In this document: positions 16,593-23,360 of the stretch, piece by piece | Position numbering within the stretch: the stretch's first letter is position 1 | Layout of the letters: each line of letters opens with the position of its first letter | From: Bacteroidota bacterium | Lineage (GTDB): Bacteria > Bacteroidota > Bacteroidia > CAILMK01 | Direction of reading: 5' to 3' | Assembly (NCBI GenBank): GCA_013288555.1 | Contig: JABDBQ010000031.1 | Span: 1 to 34,439, forward strand | DNA length: 34,439 nt | Translations under genes and position numbers: made by a program | Notes under the pieces: generated by a model | Told to the model about the DNA's origin: nothing | What the model saw: the letters and a program-made list of their open reading frames with translations, nothing else | The model's database searches: none

Positions 16593-17585
16593 TCAATTTT
16601 TGCTCTTTACAAAGTACATCCCATTAAATTTATAAGTATCGAATTTGTGCGTTACTCTACCAACACTATCAACAAAAGGAATTTTGATCGTTTTCCCGTA
16701 ATCTTTAATTCGGATAATATCAAGAGTTGTAGGCCGTTGTTCATCACTTCTGTAAACTGAAAATGGATTAAATTCAGTAAGATATTGATTTGTAAGCTCA
16801 CCATCAATTTCTAATAGCTGGATGCTATCATTAAGATTACCATGATCAATAGAAAAACATTTTACCCCTTGAACATAGTCAGTTCCAAAATTAACTTTAT
16901 TGATACGGCCGAGATAAAAAGTCATGACTCCCGAGTTTACCTCAAATACATCCGAGTAAGATCCTCCATTGTCTGAGTCACCTTCATAGTCTGCATTGAT
17001 GCATTCCGAACAAAGTTTATCCGATTGAAATTGAATAATATTGTCGAAATATCTCATGCTTCCGCCTCTTCCGATATCCCATGAATAGATTCTGAATTTC
17101 CCATCTGGTGAAGTTGCAATATTCAAACCTTCTACTTGGCGGTCAGATTTGAGCAGATTGAAATGATATTTCAAAGTTTGTGGGTATGTTGAAGTATAAT
17201 ATTGTAGTTTTTTTCGAAAATCAAGGTTGGCTTTTGCGATAGAGTCGTCTTGATTATCTATGTACTTTTTGAACTCCCATTCATAGATCTTATGATAACA
17301 TTTCAACAGATCTTGCTCTATTCTATTGATATTTAATAACTTATTGGATTGACCTTTTTTCGTGTCTGAGCAGATTATATCTATTATCCGCGCAGCATTT
17401 TTTTTAAAATCTTGTGATGAATCCTTTATAGCTTTTGATGGTATAGAATCTTTATCTATATGAATTTTTGGTAATTGCGATTCAATTATTTTATTATGTA
17501 AAGAATGCAATTTGAGTATAATCACAATAGAAAGAGTGGCAAGAATTAAGCAAGAAATCAACCATATCCAATACTTTATGTTCAC
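16593..17585 (-). CDS. Membrane-anchored protein of unknown function
   Basis: A 330-residue protein. An N-terminal hydrophobic segment (residues ~4-26, 'YWIWLISCLILATLSIVII') works as a signal anchor or uncleaved signal. A charged helical region (~30-130) follows. The C-terminal ~200 residues are rich in beta strands, with 'IATSPDGKFRIYSWDIGRGGS' near residue 160. I recognise no catalytic motif or named domain. It starts 12 bases after the degenerate Fic/wHTH gene on the same strand, so the two are probably co-transcribed. The 128-base gap on its 3' side holds the palindromes after vapC. Confidence 0.55.
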   Translation of the reverse strand: MNIKYWIWLISCLILATLSIVIILKLHSLHNKIIESQLPKIHIDKDSIPSKAIKDSSQDFKKNAARIIDIICSDTKKGQSNKLLNINRIEQDLLKCYHKIYEWEFKKYIDNQDDSIAKANLDFRKKLQYYTSTYPQTLKYHFNLLKSDRQVEGLNIATSPDGKFRIYSWDIGRGGSMRYFDNIIQFQSDKLCSECINADYEGDSDNGGSYSDVFEVNSGVMTFYLGRINKVNFGTDYVQGVKCFSIDHGNLNDSIQLLEIDGELTNQYLTEFNPFSVYRSDEQRPTTLDIIRIKDYGKTIKIPFVDSVGRVTHKFDTYKFNGMYFVKSKN

Positions 17586-17597
17586 GATGATTCGTAA

Positions 17598-18722
17598 TTA
17601 AATCGCCACTCTCATATTGATATAATACCTCAGCCCGCGTCCTCCCCCGCGCTGGTCGAGGAGTTTGAGTTCGAGCAGAGTGTTGAAATCCCGCTGGATG
17701 GTTTTGCGTTCTACCATGAATACAGGTACCAGTTCTTTGTTGCTGAGTGAGCCATATTTAGCTATTAGCAGCATCATTTCGTGCTGTCGGGGTGTGAGCT
17801 CGTCCAGTTTATCTTTATGAATATAGAAAGCCTTTTCCAGCCAGAAATTCAGGCTGTTTTTTTGTCTTGGTGTCAGGGATGCAAAATCGAGTTGGGTTCT
17901 TACACAATCGTTAGCGCCATTGCGGCTTGCACTGATATTGTTGAGGAAACCTTTGATGCATATTTCAAGATATTCGCTCAGGTCAGGACTTAGTTTCAGG
18001 TAATAATCTTCTGTGTCTGTCAGTTTTTTAAATACTTCTACAAAATTCTTATCTCTGAAAACATATTTATCCAGGTTCAGGGTATTGAGCATATCCAGCT
18101 TGTCTGAGGCAAGGATGCGTTTGCAGACCACATAAGCAACCAGTTCATTATAAGCAGGGTATGGTTTAAATATATTGAAATAATAATAAAACAGCCAGCA
18201 TCTGATCAAGGCAGGTGTTTGCTTTGTATTGGCCGTTTTGATCAGGTCCTCCAGCCACGTTTTCAGATCTGCATCAATAGGATTTAGATTCTGAACAGCT
18301 TCCGTGGCCGCAAACAGACTGTTGGTTTCCATTCTTAACCCTATTCCCGAACTCTCATGTTCAAGGCCCTGGTGCAGTTCTACCTGTATTTTTTGAAGGG
18401 ATGCCAGGCTGACCTCTTCTTTTGCTCCTGCGACAGATTTCAGGATATTGGAAAGATTTAGCGTCAATCGCTCCACATCATTTTCCGGCTCTTTATCGCC
18501 AGCAAGTAAAAAGTCAAATTCAATATTGGTTTTTTCTGGGTTAAAATATCCACTCAGCGATTCCAGTTCATCTCTGTGGACTTTCTCAAAATAAGGCTTG
18601 ATCATAGCAGTACCTACATCATAGTACTTGATAAAATCCTTGAATTCAGCAATTTCATTCAGTGCTTTCCCTATTTCTTCTGGTGCGGTATAATTTATAT
18701 TGAGTTTATGTGGCAGGGCCAT
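17598..18722 (-). CDS. Degenerate Fic-domain protein with C-terminal winged helix
   Basis: A 374-residue cytoplasmic protein. Residues ~100-250 follow the Fic fold: 'LQKIQVELHQGLEHESSGIGLR' (109-130) fits the loop before the active site, and 'IRCWLFYYYFNIFKPYPAYNE' (173-193) aligns with A-x-x-H-Y-x-F-x-x-IHPFxDGNGR. The catalytic motif itself is lost: H, D, both G and R are replaced in 'KPYPAYNEL' (186-194). AMP transfer is therefore unlikely. Residues ~314-371 form a winged helix-turn-helix ('SNKELVPVFMVERKTIQRDF', then a RGGGRGLRYY wing), so it probably binds DNA. The ATG at 18722 lies 57 bases from a -7 element. It probably forms an operon with the following membrane protein. Confidence 0.6.
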   Translation of the reverse strand: MALPHKLNINYTAPEEIGKALNEIAEFKDFIKYYDVGTAMIKPYFEKVHRDELESLSGYFNPEKTNIEFDFLLAGDKEPENDVERLTLNLSNILKSVAGAKEEVSLASLQKIQVELHQGLEHESSGIGLRMETNSLFAATEAVQNLNPIDADLKTWLEDLIKTANTKQTPALIRCWLFYYYFNIFKPYPAYNELVAYVVCKRILASDKLDMLNTLNLDKYVFRDKNFVEVFKKLTDTEDYYLKLSPDLSEYLEICIKGFLNNISASRNGANDCVRTQLDFASLTPRQKNSLNFWLEKAFYIHKDKLDELTPRQHEMMLLIAKYGSLSNKELVPVFMVERKTIQRDFNTLLELKLLDQRGGGRGLRYYINMRVAI

Positions 18723-18779
18723 TATGGTTATTCCTTATTACTTCCTTTGCTCATTATGATTGTCAAACCAACCAAAATA

Positions 18780-18787
18780 CAAACTTA
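18780..18787 (-). promoter_or_regulatory. Putative -7 element for the Fic-like gene
   Basis: Reads TAAGTTTG on the minus strand, an exact TAnnTTTG match, 57 bases upstream of the ATG at 18722, in the divergent gap with the PaaD-like gene. Confidence 0.35.
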
Positions 18788-18853
18788 TCACATTAATGTT
18801 TTGTTAACAGTGTAATATTGGAGAAATTTAGTCAAATAAATAAGTATTGACAG

Positions 18854-18861
18854 TAAATTTG
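18854..18861 (+). promoter_or_regulatory. Putative -7 element abutting the PaaD-like gene
   Basis: TAAATTTG, an exact TAnnTTTG match, only seven bases before the ATG at 18869. If it is used, the mRNA would have almost no leader. Confidence 0.3.
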
Positions 18862-18868
18862 AAGTGAA

Positions 18869-19381
18869 ATGAATGATTTAAAACAAGATATCATCCAAAC
18901 AGAAAGCATCGTCCGGGAAACACTCGAACAAGTGATGGATCCTGAAATCAGGGCGCTTTCTGTTATTGATCTTGGCATTATCCCGCAAATTGATGTGGAT
19001 GAAGACAATGCATCCATTGTCATATACATGACACCCACCTTTTCAGGTTGTCCCGCTATCCATATTATGCAGTCGATGATCAAAGATAAAGTCCATGAAA
19101 TTCTGCCGGATTATGCAGTAGATGTAAAGGTAGATTTTGAAAGGCAGTGGAGTTCCAATCTCATTACAGATAAAGGGCGCGAAGCTTTAAAAAATTTTGA
19201 ACTTGCTCCTCCCATAAAATTCGAAGGCGAACTGGATCTTGAAAAACTTAAAGATGCCGCCTGTCCCCGTTGCGGAAGTCACAATACCACTATGCAATCC
19301 CCTTTCGGACCGACATTATGCCGTTCCATTCATTATTGCTACGATTGCAAGCAGAGTTTTCAGCAGTTTAAGCCGGTCTAA
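18869..19381 (+). CDS. paaD: PaaD-like protein (MIP18/DUF59 domain plus zinc ribbon)
   Basis: A 170-residue protein. An N-terminal MIP18/DUF59 domain (~8-95, 'QVMDPEIRALSVIDLGII' and 'TFSGCPAIHIM', with C61) is followed by a C-terminal zinc ribbon: 'CPRCGS' (C132, C135), 'FGPTLCR', and 'CYDC' (C157, C160), ending 'QSFQQFKPV'. This combination is the phenylacetyl-CoA epoxidase accessory subunit PaaD (PaaJ), thought to act in Fe-S or di-iron assembly for PaaA-E. No paaA, B, C or E gene lies in the window, so here it is an orphan. They may be elsewhere, or the protein may serve general Fe-S assembly. Length is normal for PaaD. Confidence 0.85.
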   Translation: MNDLKQDIIQTESIVRETLEQVMDPEIRALSVIDLGIIPQIDVDEDNASIVIYMTPTFSGCPAIHIMQSMIKDKVHEILPDYAVDVKVDFERQWSSNLITDKGREALKNFELAPPIKFEGELDLEKLKDAACPRCGSHNTTMQSPFGPTLCRSIHYCYDCKQSFQQFKPV

Positions 19382-19682
19382 GAAAGTTGGTGAATTTGTA
19401 AGTTGGTGAATTGGTGAGTACCGGGTGCCTTACCCTTACTTCTCATTTCTAAAATACCAACACAGGTAGTGTTAGATATTGTTTCCACTGTTATTATAGA
19501 TCATTGATTAACCTGTCCCGCCTTATTCGGCGCCTTATTCGGGATTGATCATTTTTTCCTAACTCCTAACTCCTGATTGCTGACTCCTGACTCCTGTCGC
19601 TAACAATTCCTTAATCTAAACGTAATGATTGGTTTTTTTTAGCTCAGCTACTTTTGCGGCATAATAAAAACGAATCTCTAAA
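19382..19682. other. Intergenic gap with repeats and a promoter
   Basis: A 301-base gap without a gene. It holds GTTGGTGAATT-type direct repeats (19386-19416), a partial copy of the TACCAACA...TAGTGTTAG repeat (19457-19475), a tandem duplication of CGCCTTATTCGG (19519-19542), and a run of related CTAACTCCTGA / CTGACTCCTG words (19560-19598). The promoter of the following gene lies at its end. Confidence 0.5.
19629..19656 (+). promoter_or_regulatory. Promoter of the duplicated-domain secreted protein
   Basis: TTG at 19629-19631, a 17-base spacer and TACTTTTG at 19649-19656. This fits the Bacteroidota -33/-7 pattern apart from a spacer slightly shorter than 19. The ATG follows 26 bases later. 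Confidence 0.5.
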
Positions 19683-21296
19683 ATGAAAAAAAACTTACTA
19701 AAAACCCTTATGATAGTTGTTTTATCCTTGACAACTACAATCTCTTTTGCACAACAGAAATTAATTCATTTCTGGAACTTTAATAGCCTGAGCACCGGTA
19801 CTGCAGCAGCAGGAAGTGTATCACTACTCAAACCTATTAATGCTGATGTTTCATCTCTTGGTGTAACAAATGCATACATAACATATGTTCCAAGGACTAC
19901 AGTTTCAGCTAAATATGCTACTTATTGGGATAATGTGGCCGGCGATGCTTCTGACACATTTAATAATCTACTTAATGGCCCTGCAGGAGCTGCATCTGGT
20001 AACAATGCCCTTAGAGAAAGAAACCCAAGTGATAGCATGGAATTAAGATTTTATATGCCAACGACGCATTATCAGAATATTACAATGCGTTTTGCAACAG
20101 AAAGATCGAGTTTCGGACCTACTGCCTCCGCACCGGCCAACCTGTACTTTGATTATAGCGTTGATGCAGGTAAAACCTGGAGAACTTCGGGTGTTGAGGG
20201 TTGTATTACCTATCCGAAAGATTCTTTTAATAACGGAACCTTCAACCTTGTTACTGTAAGTTTTTCAGGAGATCCTGCTGTAAATAACAATAGTGGTTTT
20301 ATTTTCAGGATAAAATCAGCGGCTCCTAATTCAGGCTCAAGTGGTAATACAAGATTTGATAATGTGAGCTTACAAGGTGATAGTATAGGAGCATCTGCAC
20401 AAAAATTGATTCACTACTGGCATTTTAACACCTTGAATACGGGTACTTCTGCCGCCGGAAGTCCATCATTGATGAAACCTATTCCTGCTGACTATTCTAC
20501 ACTTGGAACAGCAAATGCAACCATTTCTGATATCCCTGCCTACAAGGTTTCCAGCAAATATGCTACTTATTGGGACAATGTAGCCGGTGATACTATTAAT
20601 GCCCGCCTCACTGAAAAAGGACAAGCTACCGGAACAAACAATGCACTTAGAGTAAGAAACCCTAATGACAGCATGGAGTTGTTATTTAAATTACCTACTA
20701 CCGGTTATAAAAACATCACCCTCAAATACGAACTGGAACTGTCGAGCTTCGGGCCAACCGGTTCTGCAGGAGGAAGGGAATTGTTTAATTACAGTACTGA
20801 TGGTGGAACTACCTGGAGGCAGAAAGGAATGTCGATCATAACGGATTCAATAACTGATGGGACATGGAACCTGATCAGTATTAATTTTGGTGCTGATGCT
20901 GCTGTAAACAACAATCCAAACTTTCAGTTTATGCTCAGGACTACTGCTCCTAATTCAGGATCCAGCGGCAACCACAGGTATGATAATATTACCCTGGAAG
21001 GTGACAGCATTGCGCAACATGTACACACTTCAGGTGTAAATGAAAAAATCCTGAACGATTTCCTTTGCAACCTTTATCCAAACCCTGCTCAGAGCCAGGT
21101 AATGGTATCAACCGGTTCTGATAATGCCAAAACCATATCAATACTTAATATAGATGGCAAAATGGTATTTAGCACTACCGGCAATCAAGCCAATATTCCA
21201 TTAAATATATCTAATCTGAAAACGGGTATTTATATTGTGAATGTAATTGAAAACCAAACAGGTAAATCTGCCTACCTGAGATTAGTGAAGAACTAA
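19683..21296 (+). CDS. T9SS-secreted protein with two tandem ~210-residue domains
   Basis: A 537-residue protein. The signal peptide (1-24) ends 'SFA|QQ'. Two homologous domains follow, residues ~26-240 and ~241-452. Each begins 'KLIH[FY]W[NH]FN-L-TGT-AAGS' and contains 'KYATYWDNVAGD', 'NNALR-RNP-DSMEL', 'SSFGPT' and 'APNSGSSGN-R[FY]DN'. The C-terminus (~460-537) is a type A T9SS sorting domain ('NLYPNPAQSQVMVS', 'LKTGIYIVNVIENQTGKSAYLRLVKN'). The repeated unit looks like a beta-sandwich of the jelly-roll or carbohydrate-binding kind, but I cannot name a family. It is presumably surface-attached or released. A strong terminator follows at 21316. Confidence 0.8.
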   Translation: MKKNLLKTLMIVVLSLTTTISFAQQKLIHFWNFNSLSTGTAAAGSVSLLKPINADVSSLGVTNAYITYVPRTTVSAKYATYWDNVAGDASDTFNNLLNGPAGAASGNNALRERNPSDSMELRFYMPTTHYQNITMRFATERSSFGPTASAPANLYFDYSVDAGKTWRTSGVEGCITYPKDSFNNGTFNLVTVSFSGDPAVNNNSGFIFRIKSAAPNSGSSGNTRFDNVSLQGDSIGASAQKLIHYWHFNTLNTGTSAAGSPSLMKPIPADYSTLGTANATISDIPAYKVSSKYATYWDNVAGDTINARLTEKGQATGTNNALRVRNPNDSMELLFKLPTTGYKNITLKYELELSSFGPTGSAGGRELFNYSTDGGTTWRQKGMSIITDSITDGTWNLISINFGADAAVNNNPNFQFMLRTTAPNSGSSGNHRYDNITLEGDSIAQHVHTSGVNEKILNDFLCNLYPNPAQSQVMVSTGSDNAKTISILNIDGKMVFSTTGNQANIPLNISNLKTGIYIVNVIENQTGKSAYLRLVKN

Positions 21297-21315
21297 AAAT
21301 TTGCTTAACGTTTTG

Positions 21316-21350
21316 AAAGCCCTGTTCAATTGAGAACAGGGCTTTTTTAT
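21316..21350 (+). terminator. Rho-independent terminator after the T9SS protein gene
   Basis: An 11-12 pair perfect stem (AAGCCCTGTTC / GAACAGGGCTT) with a six-base loop, followed by TTTTTT. It lies in the convergent gap, 19 bases after the stop codon. Confidence 0.92.
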
Positions 21351-21356
21351 TTATAT

Positions 21357-22049
21357 TTAAAAGATATACCCTGCCTTTAGCGATATAATGCCCTGGGCCT
21401 TATATACAATAGAACTAAAAGGCAGTTTTGTACTTGCCGATATATACGGATCATAAAGGGTGGTAGTCTGCTGTGCGAAACAGCCAAATCCTCCTGAAAT
21501 ATCAAAATTGATATGCCTGCTGACTACCGGCTGTAACCCAATAATACAAAACAAGGCATAATCGTTTTCATGAAACCTGGCCGGATTTGAAAAATCATAA
21601 AAAGCACTGTCAGGATTTGACGGATGATAGTTTCTGATGATTCCTGTTCCATAATTGTCGGAAGCATAATGCATCAAAATGCCAGTATATAAACCGGTAA
21701 GGATATTCTCAGGAAAATAATATCTTAATCCGAGCCGCGTTTCTCCATTCACCATATTATTATTAAGCCTTTGAGACCCTATAGAATTGTTGTAAATATA
21801 TCCTATTTCCGGTTCAATACTCAATCTGTCGTTTAGGGTAAATTCAACGCTAAGCCTTAAGCAGTTCTTCTCTTCAATGGGTGCAAAAACTGAAAATTTT
21901 GCGATGGTTCTGTGAGGCGCGATGTTGGGTGTAACTTTTATGGAGTCCTCACCTGTTCCCGGAGTAAACTGGGCTAATGAGCTGAAAGGGATCATAAAAA
22001 GAACTATGGATACCCAGTCTTTAAATGTTTTTAAAGATGTTTCAGCCAT
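21357..22049 (-). CDS. Exported, probably outer-membrane beta-barrel protein
   Basis: A 230-residue protein from ATG 22049. The signal peptide ends 'SSLA|Q' (residue ~26). The mature part has alternating amphipathic strands and aromatic strand ends ('TRLGLRYYFPENILTGLYTGI', 'NFDISGGFGCFAQQ') and closes with 'ISLKAGYIF', a C-terminal aromatic typical of outer-membrane barrels. This is like the DUF3575 or OmpA-like eight-strand proteins common in Bacteroidota, but no specific function can be given. A longer frame begins with TTG at 22076. That codon overlaps a -7 element (22074-22081), so the ATG is preferred. Confidence 0.65.
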   Translation of the reverse strand: MAETSLKTFKDWVSIVLFMIPFSSLAQFTPGTGEDSIKVTPNIAPHRTIAKFSVFAPIEEKNCLRLSVEFTLNDRLSIEPEIGYIYNNSIGSQRLNNNMVNGETRLGLRYYFPENILTGLYTGILMHYASDNYGTGIIRNYHPSNPDSAFYDFSNPARFHENDYALFCIIGLQPVVSRHINFDISGGFGCFAQQTTTLYDPYISASTKLPFSSIVYKAQGIISLKAGYIF

Positions 22050-22073
22050 ATGATTAAAATGTTTCACAATACA

Positions 22074-22081
22074 CAAAAATA
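22074..22081 (-). promoter_or_regulatory. Putative -7 element for the beta-barrel gene
   Basis: Reads TATTTTTG on the minus strand, matching TAnnTTTG, 24 bases upstream of the ATG at 22049. It overlaps the alternative TTG start at 22076. Confidence 0.35.
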
Positions 22082-22141
22082 CAAAATACTTATCGGGGAA
22101 TTCAGGCTATCTTCGTACTTCAATCCAATAGCAAGATAATT

Positions 22142-22369
22142 ATGGCCCAGAAAGTAGTTACCATCCGCATGTCTGTCAGTAATAATGTTACTGTAAATCA
22201 TATAGAACGTGATTTTATTGAGCATACCGAACTCAATAAACTTCTGGATAATGGCTGGGAAATAGTCGATTCCTACGAAGCCGTATCGGCCTCTTCTGCC
22301 AATGAAAACGGATATACGGCCATTACGTTTATCCTTGAAAGTAAAGAGTCAGCAACAGTTGTCAGCTAA
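22142..22369 (+). CDS. Small protein of unknown function
   Basis: A 75-residue soluble protein without signal peptide. The pattern 'LNKLLDNGWEIVDSYEAVSA' followed by 'GYTAITFILES' resembles small DUF4177-like proteins, in which an L-N-x-L-G-x-x-GWE-[LIV] helix precedes a final strand. That similarity is weak and gives no function. Codon use looks ordinary and the reading frame is well bounded, so I treat it as real. It is divergent from the beta-barrel gene and followed by a 463-base repeat block. Confidence 0.6.
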   Translation: MAQKVVTIRMSVSNNVTVNHIERDFIEHTELNKLLDNGWEIVDSYEAVSASSANENGYTAITFILESKESATVVS

Positions 22370-22500
22370 TTAGATCCGGATTTACCAACTACCAACAAGA
22401 ATAGTGTTGGTGTTTTGTTGGTAGGGTGTTGGTAATTATTAATATCAAACTCGGTTTTTGATAGAGAGTGGAGTAAATCAAACTCGTTTTTTTTGCTTTG

Positions 22501-22518
22501 CAACCCTGAAAGGGGTTG
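22501..22518 (+). repeat. REP-like palindrome copy 1
   Basis: CAACCCTGAAAGGGGTTG, an inverted repeat followed by AA, same orientation as copy 2. Confidence 0.7.
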
Positions 22519-22530
22519 AATAATAATAGC

Positions 22531-22548
22531 CATGGGTGCAACCCGTGG
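22531..22548. repeat. GC-rich hairpin between REP-like copies 1 and 2
   Basis: CATGGGTGCAACCCGTGG folds as an inverted repeat with a short TGCA loop. It has the same GGGT-ACCC core as the hairpin at 22654-22672. Confidence 0.55.
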
Positions 22549-22570
22549 ATAGATGATATTTTATTTTTAC

Positions 22571-22587
22571 CAACCCTGAAGGGGTTG
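22571..22587 (+). repeat. REP-like palindrome copy 2
   Basis: CAACCCTGAAGGGGTTG, an inverted repeat with loop TGAAG, one base shorter than copy 1. Confidence 0.7.
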
Positions 22588-22615
22588 AACATCCGGACAT
22601 TTTGTTGTTACTGTT

Positions 22616-22632
22616 CAACCCCTTCAGGGTTG
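22616..22632 (-). repeat. REP-like palindrome copy 3 (inverted)
   Basis: CAACCCCTTCAGGGTTG, the exact reverse complement of copy 2. Copies 2 and 3 form a head-to-head pair 28 bases apart. Confidence 0.7.
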
Positions 22633-22653
22633 CAATTCCCGGGCTTTTCAGTT

Positions 22654-22672
22654 CCCCGGGTTACACCCGGGG
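22654..22672. repeat. Perfect 8-bp GC-rich palindrome
   Basis: CCCCGGGTTACACCCGGGG: an eight-pair perfect stem with loop TAC, lying between REP-like copies 3 and 4. Confidence 0.65.
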
Positions 22673-22683
22673 TTATTGTTGTT

Positions 22684-22700
22684 TAACCCTTTCAGGGTTG
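22684..22700 (-). repeat. REP-like palindrome copy 4 (inverted)
   Basis: TAACCCTTTCAGGGTTG, a slightly diverged copy in the orientation of copy 3. Confidence 0.6.
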
Positions 22701-22775
22701 CAAATAAAATGTCATTGCTCAACTTGAAATTACCAACTACCAACAAGAATAGTGTTGGTGTTTGTTGGTAACAGG

Positions 22776-22853
22776 AATCAGGGATCAATGATCAATTGGC
22801 AAATCAAATACATTGATCATTTTAGTTATTGATCATTGATCATTGAAAAGATC
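22776..22853. repeat. TGATCA-rich low-complexity tract
   Basis: Several GATCAATGATCA and TTGATCATTGATCATTG words lie just after the composite block and run into the 3' end of ogt. The same words appear at 19498-19508 and 19545-19552. Confidence 0.45.
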
Positions 22854-23318
22854 CGGTTTAATAACCCCTTCGAACCTGAGTAGCCATCTTTTTTTATCCA
22901 TACCTCCTGCATATCCCGTAAGGCTGCCGTCTGATCCTATTACCCTGTGACAGGGAACTATGATGGCGATCGGGTTTTTGCCGTTTGCACCGCCCACTGC
23001 CCTTATTTTCTTAGCATCGCCCAATTTGATAGCCAGGTTCAGATATGATATGGTTTTGCCATAAGGAATTTTAACAAGTTCTGCCCAGACTTCTTTTTGA
23101 AATCCGGTTCCTTCCGGGTCTAATGGAACGGTGAAAGTTTGACGCTCGCCTGAAAAATATTCTTCAAGCTCGGATATGCATTCTGCAATAAAAGGATTTG
23201 CTGTGTCTAAAACAGGATTATTTATCTCCTCCTTCACAAAACCGATTTCAGTAATTCCATTATTGGATGCTTTTATAGATAATAATCCGGCTGGCGATTG
23301 ATAAAAAGATTGATACAA
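22833..23318 (-). CDS. ogt: Methylated-DNA--protein-cysteine S-methyltransferase
   Basis: A 161-residue DNA repair protein that would remove the alkyl group from O6-alkylguanine onto its own cysteine. The active-site motif is 'IIVPCHRVIG' with C123, preceded by the recognition helix 'IRAVGGANGKNP' (arginine finger at ~106) and followed by 'GYAGGMDKKRWLLRFEG'. It has the ribonuclease-H-like N-terminal half and lacks an Ada regulatory domain. The start is TTG at 23318: a TAA closes the frame just upstream and there is no ATG before the conserved 'SPAGLL' strand. It lies 42 bases after the PBP1A stop on the same strand. Confidence 0.92.
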   Translation of the reverse strand: MYQSFYQSPAGLLSIKASNNGITEIGFVKEEINNPVLDTANPFIAECISELEEYFSGERQTFTVPLDPEGTGFQKEVWAELVKIPYGKTISYLNLAIKLGDAKKIRAVGGANGKNPIAIIVPCHRVIGSDGSLTGYAGGMDKKRWLLRFEGVIKPDLFNDQ

Positions 23319-23360
23319 GAGATATAAAATTTATACAACGATAAATTTAAGAATAAGAAT

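Larger units (their letters stand above)
22384..22770. repeat. Composite repeat block bounded by direct repeats
   Basis: A near-identical ~39-base unit starting ACCAACTACCAACAAGAATA occurs at 22384-22423 and again at 22732-22770. Each copy is itself an inverted repeat of ACCAAC / GTTGGT words. Between them lie four REP-like palindromes and two larger hairpins. The whole 22370-22832 gap holds no convincing gene. Confidence 0.7.

Noticed and set aside
22501-22700. Possible CRISPR array
   Set aside because: The four 17-base units change orientation, are palindromic, have irregular spacing (26-53 bases) and no cas gene is near. They are REP-like palindromes.
22384-22770. Insertion sequence or integron
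   Set aside because: There is no transposase or integrase frame and the block is only ~390 bases. A non-coding repeat unit is the most that can be said.
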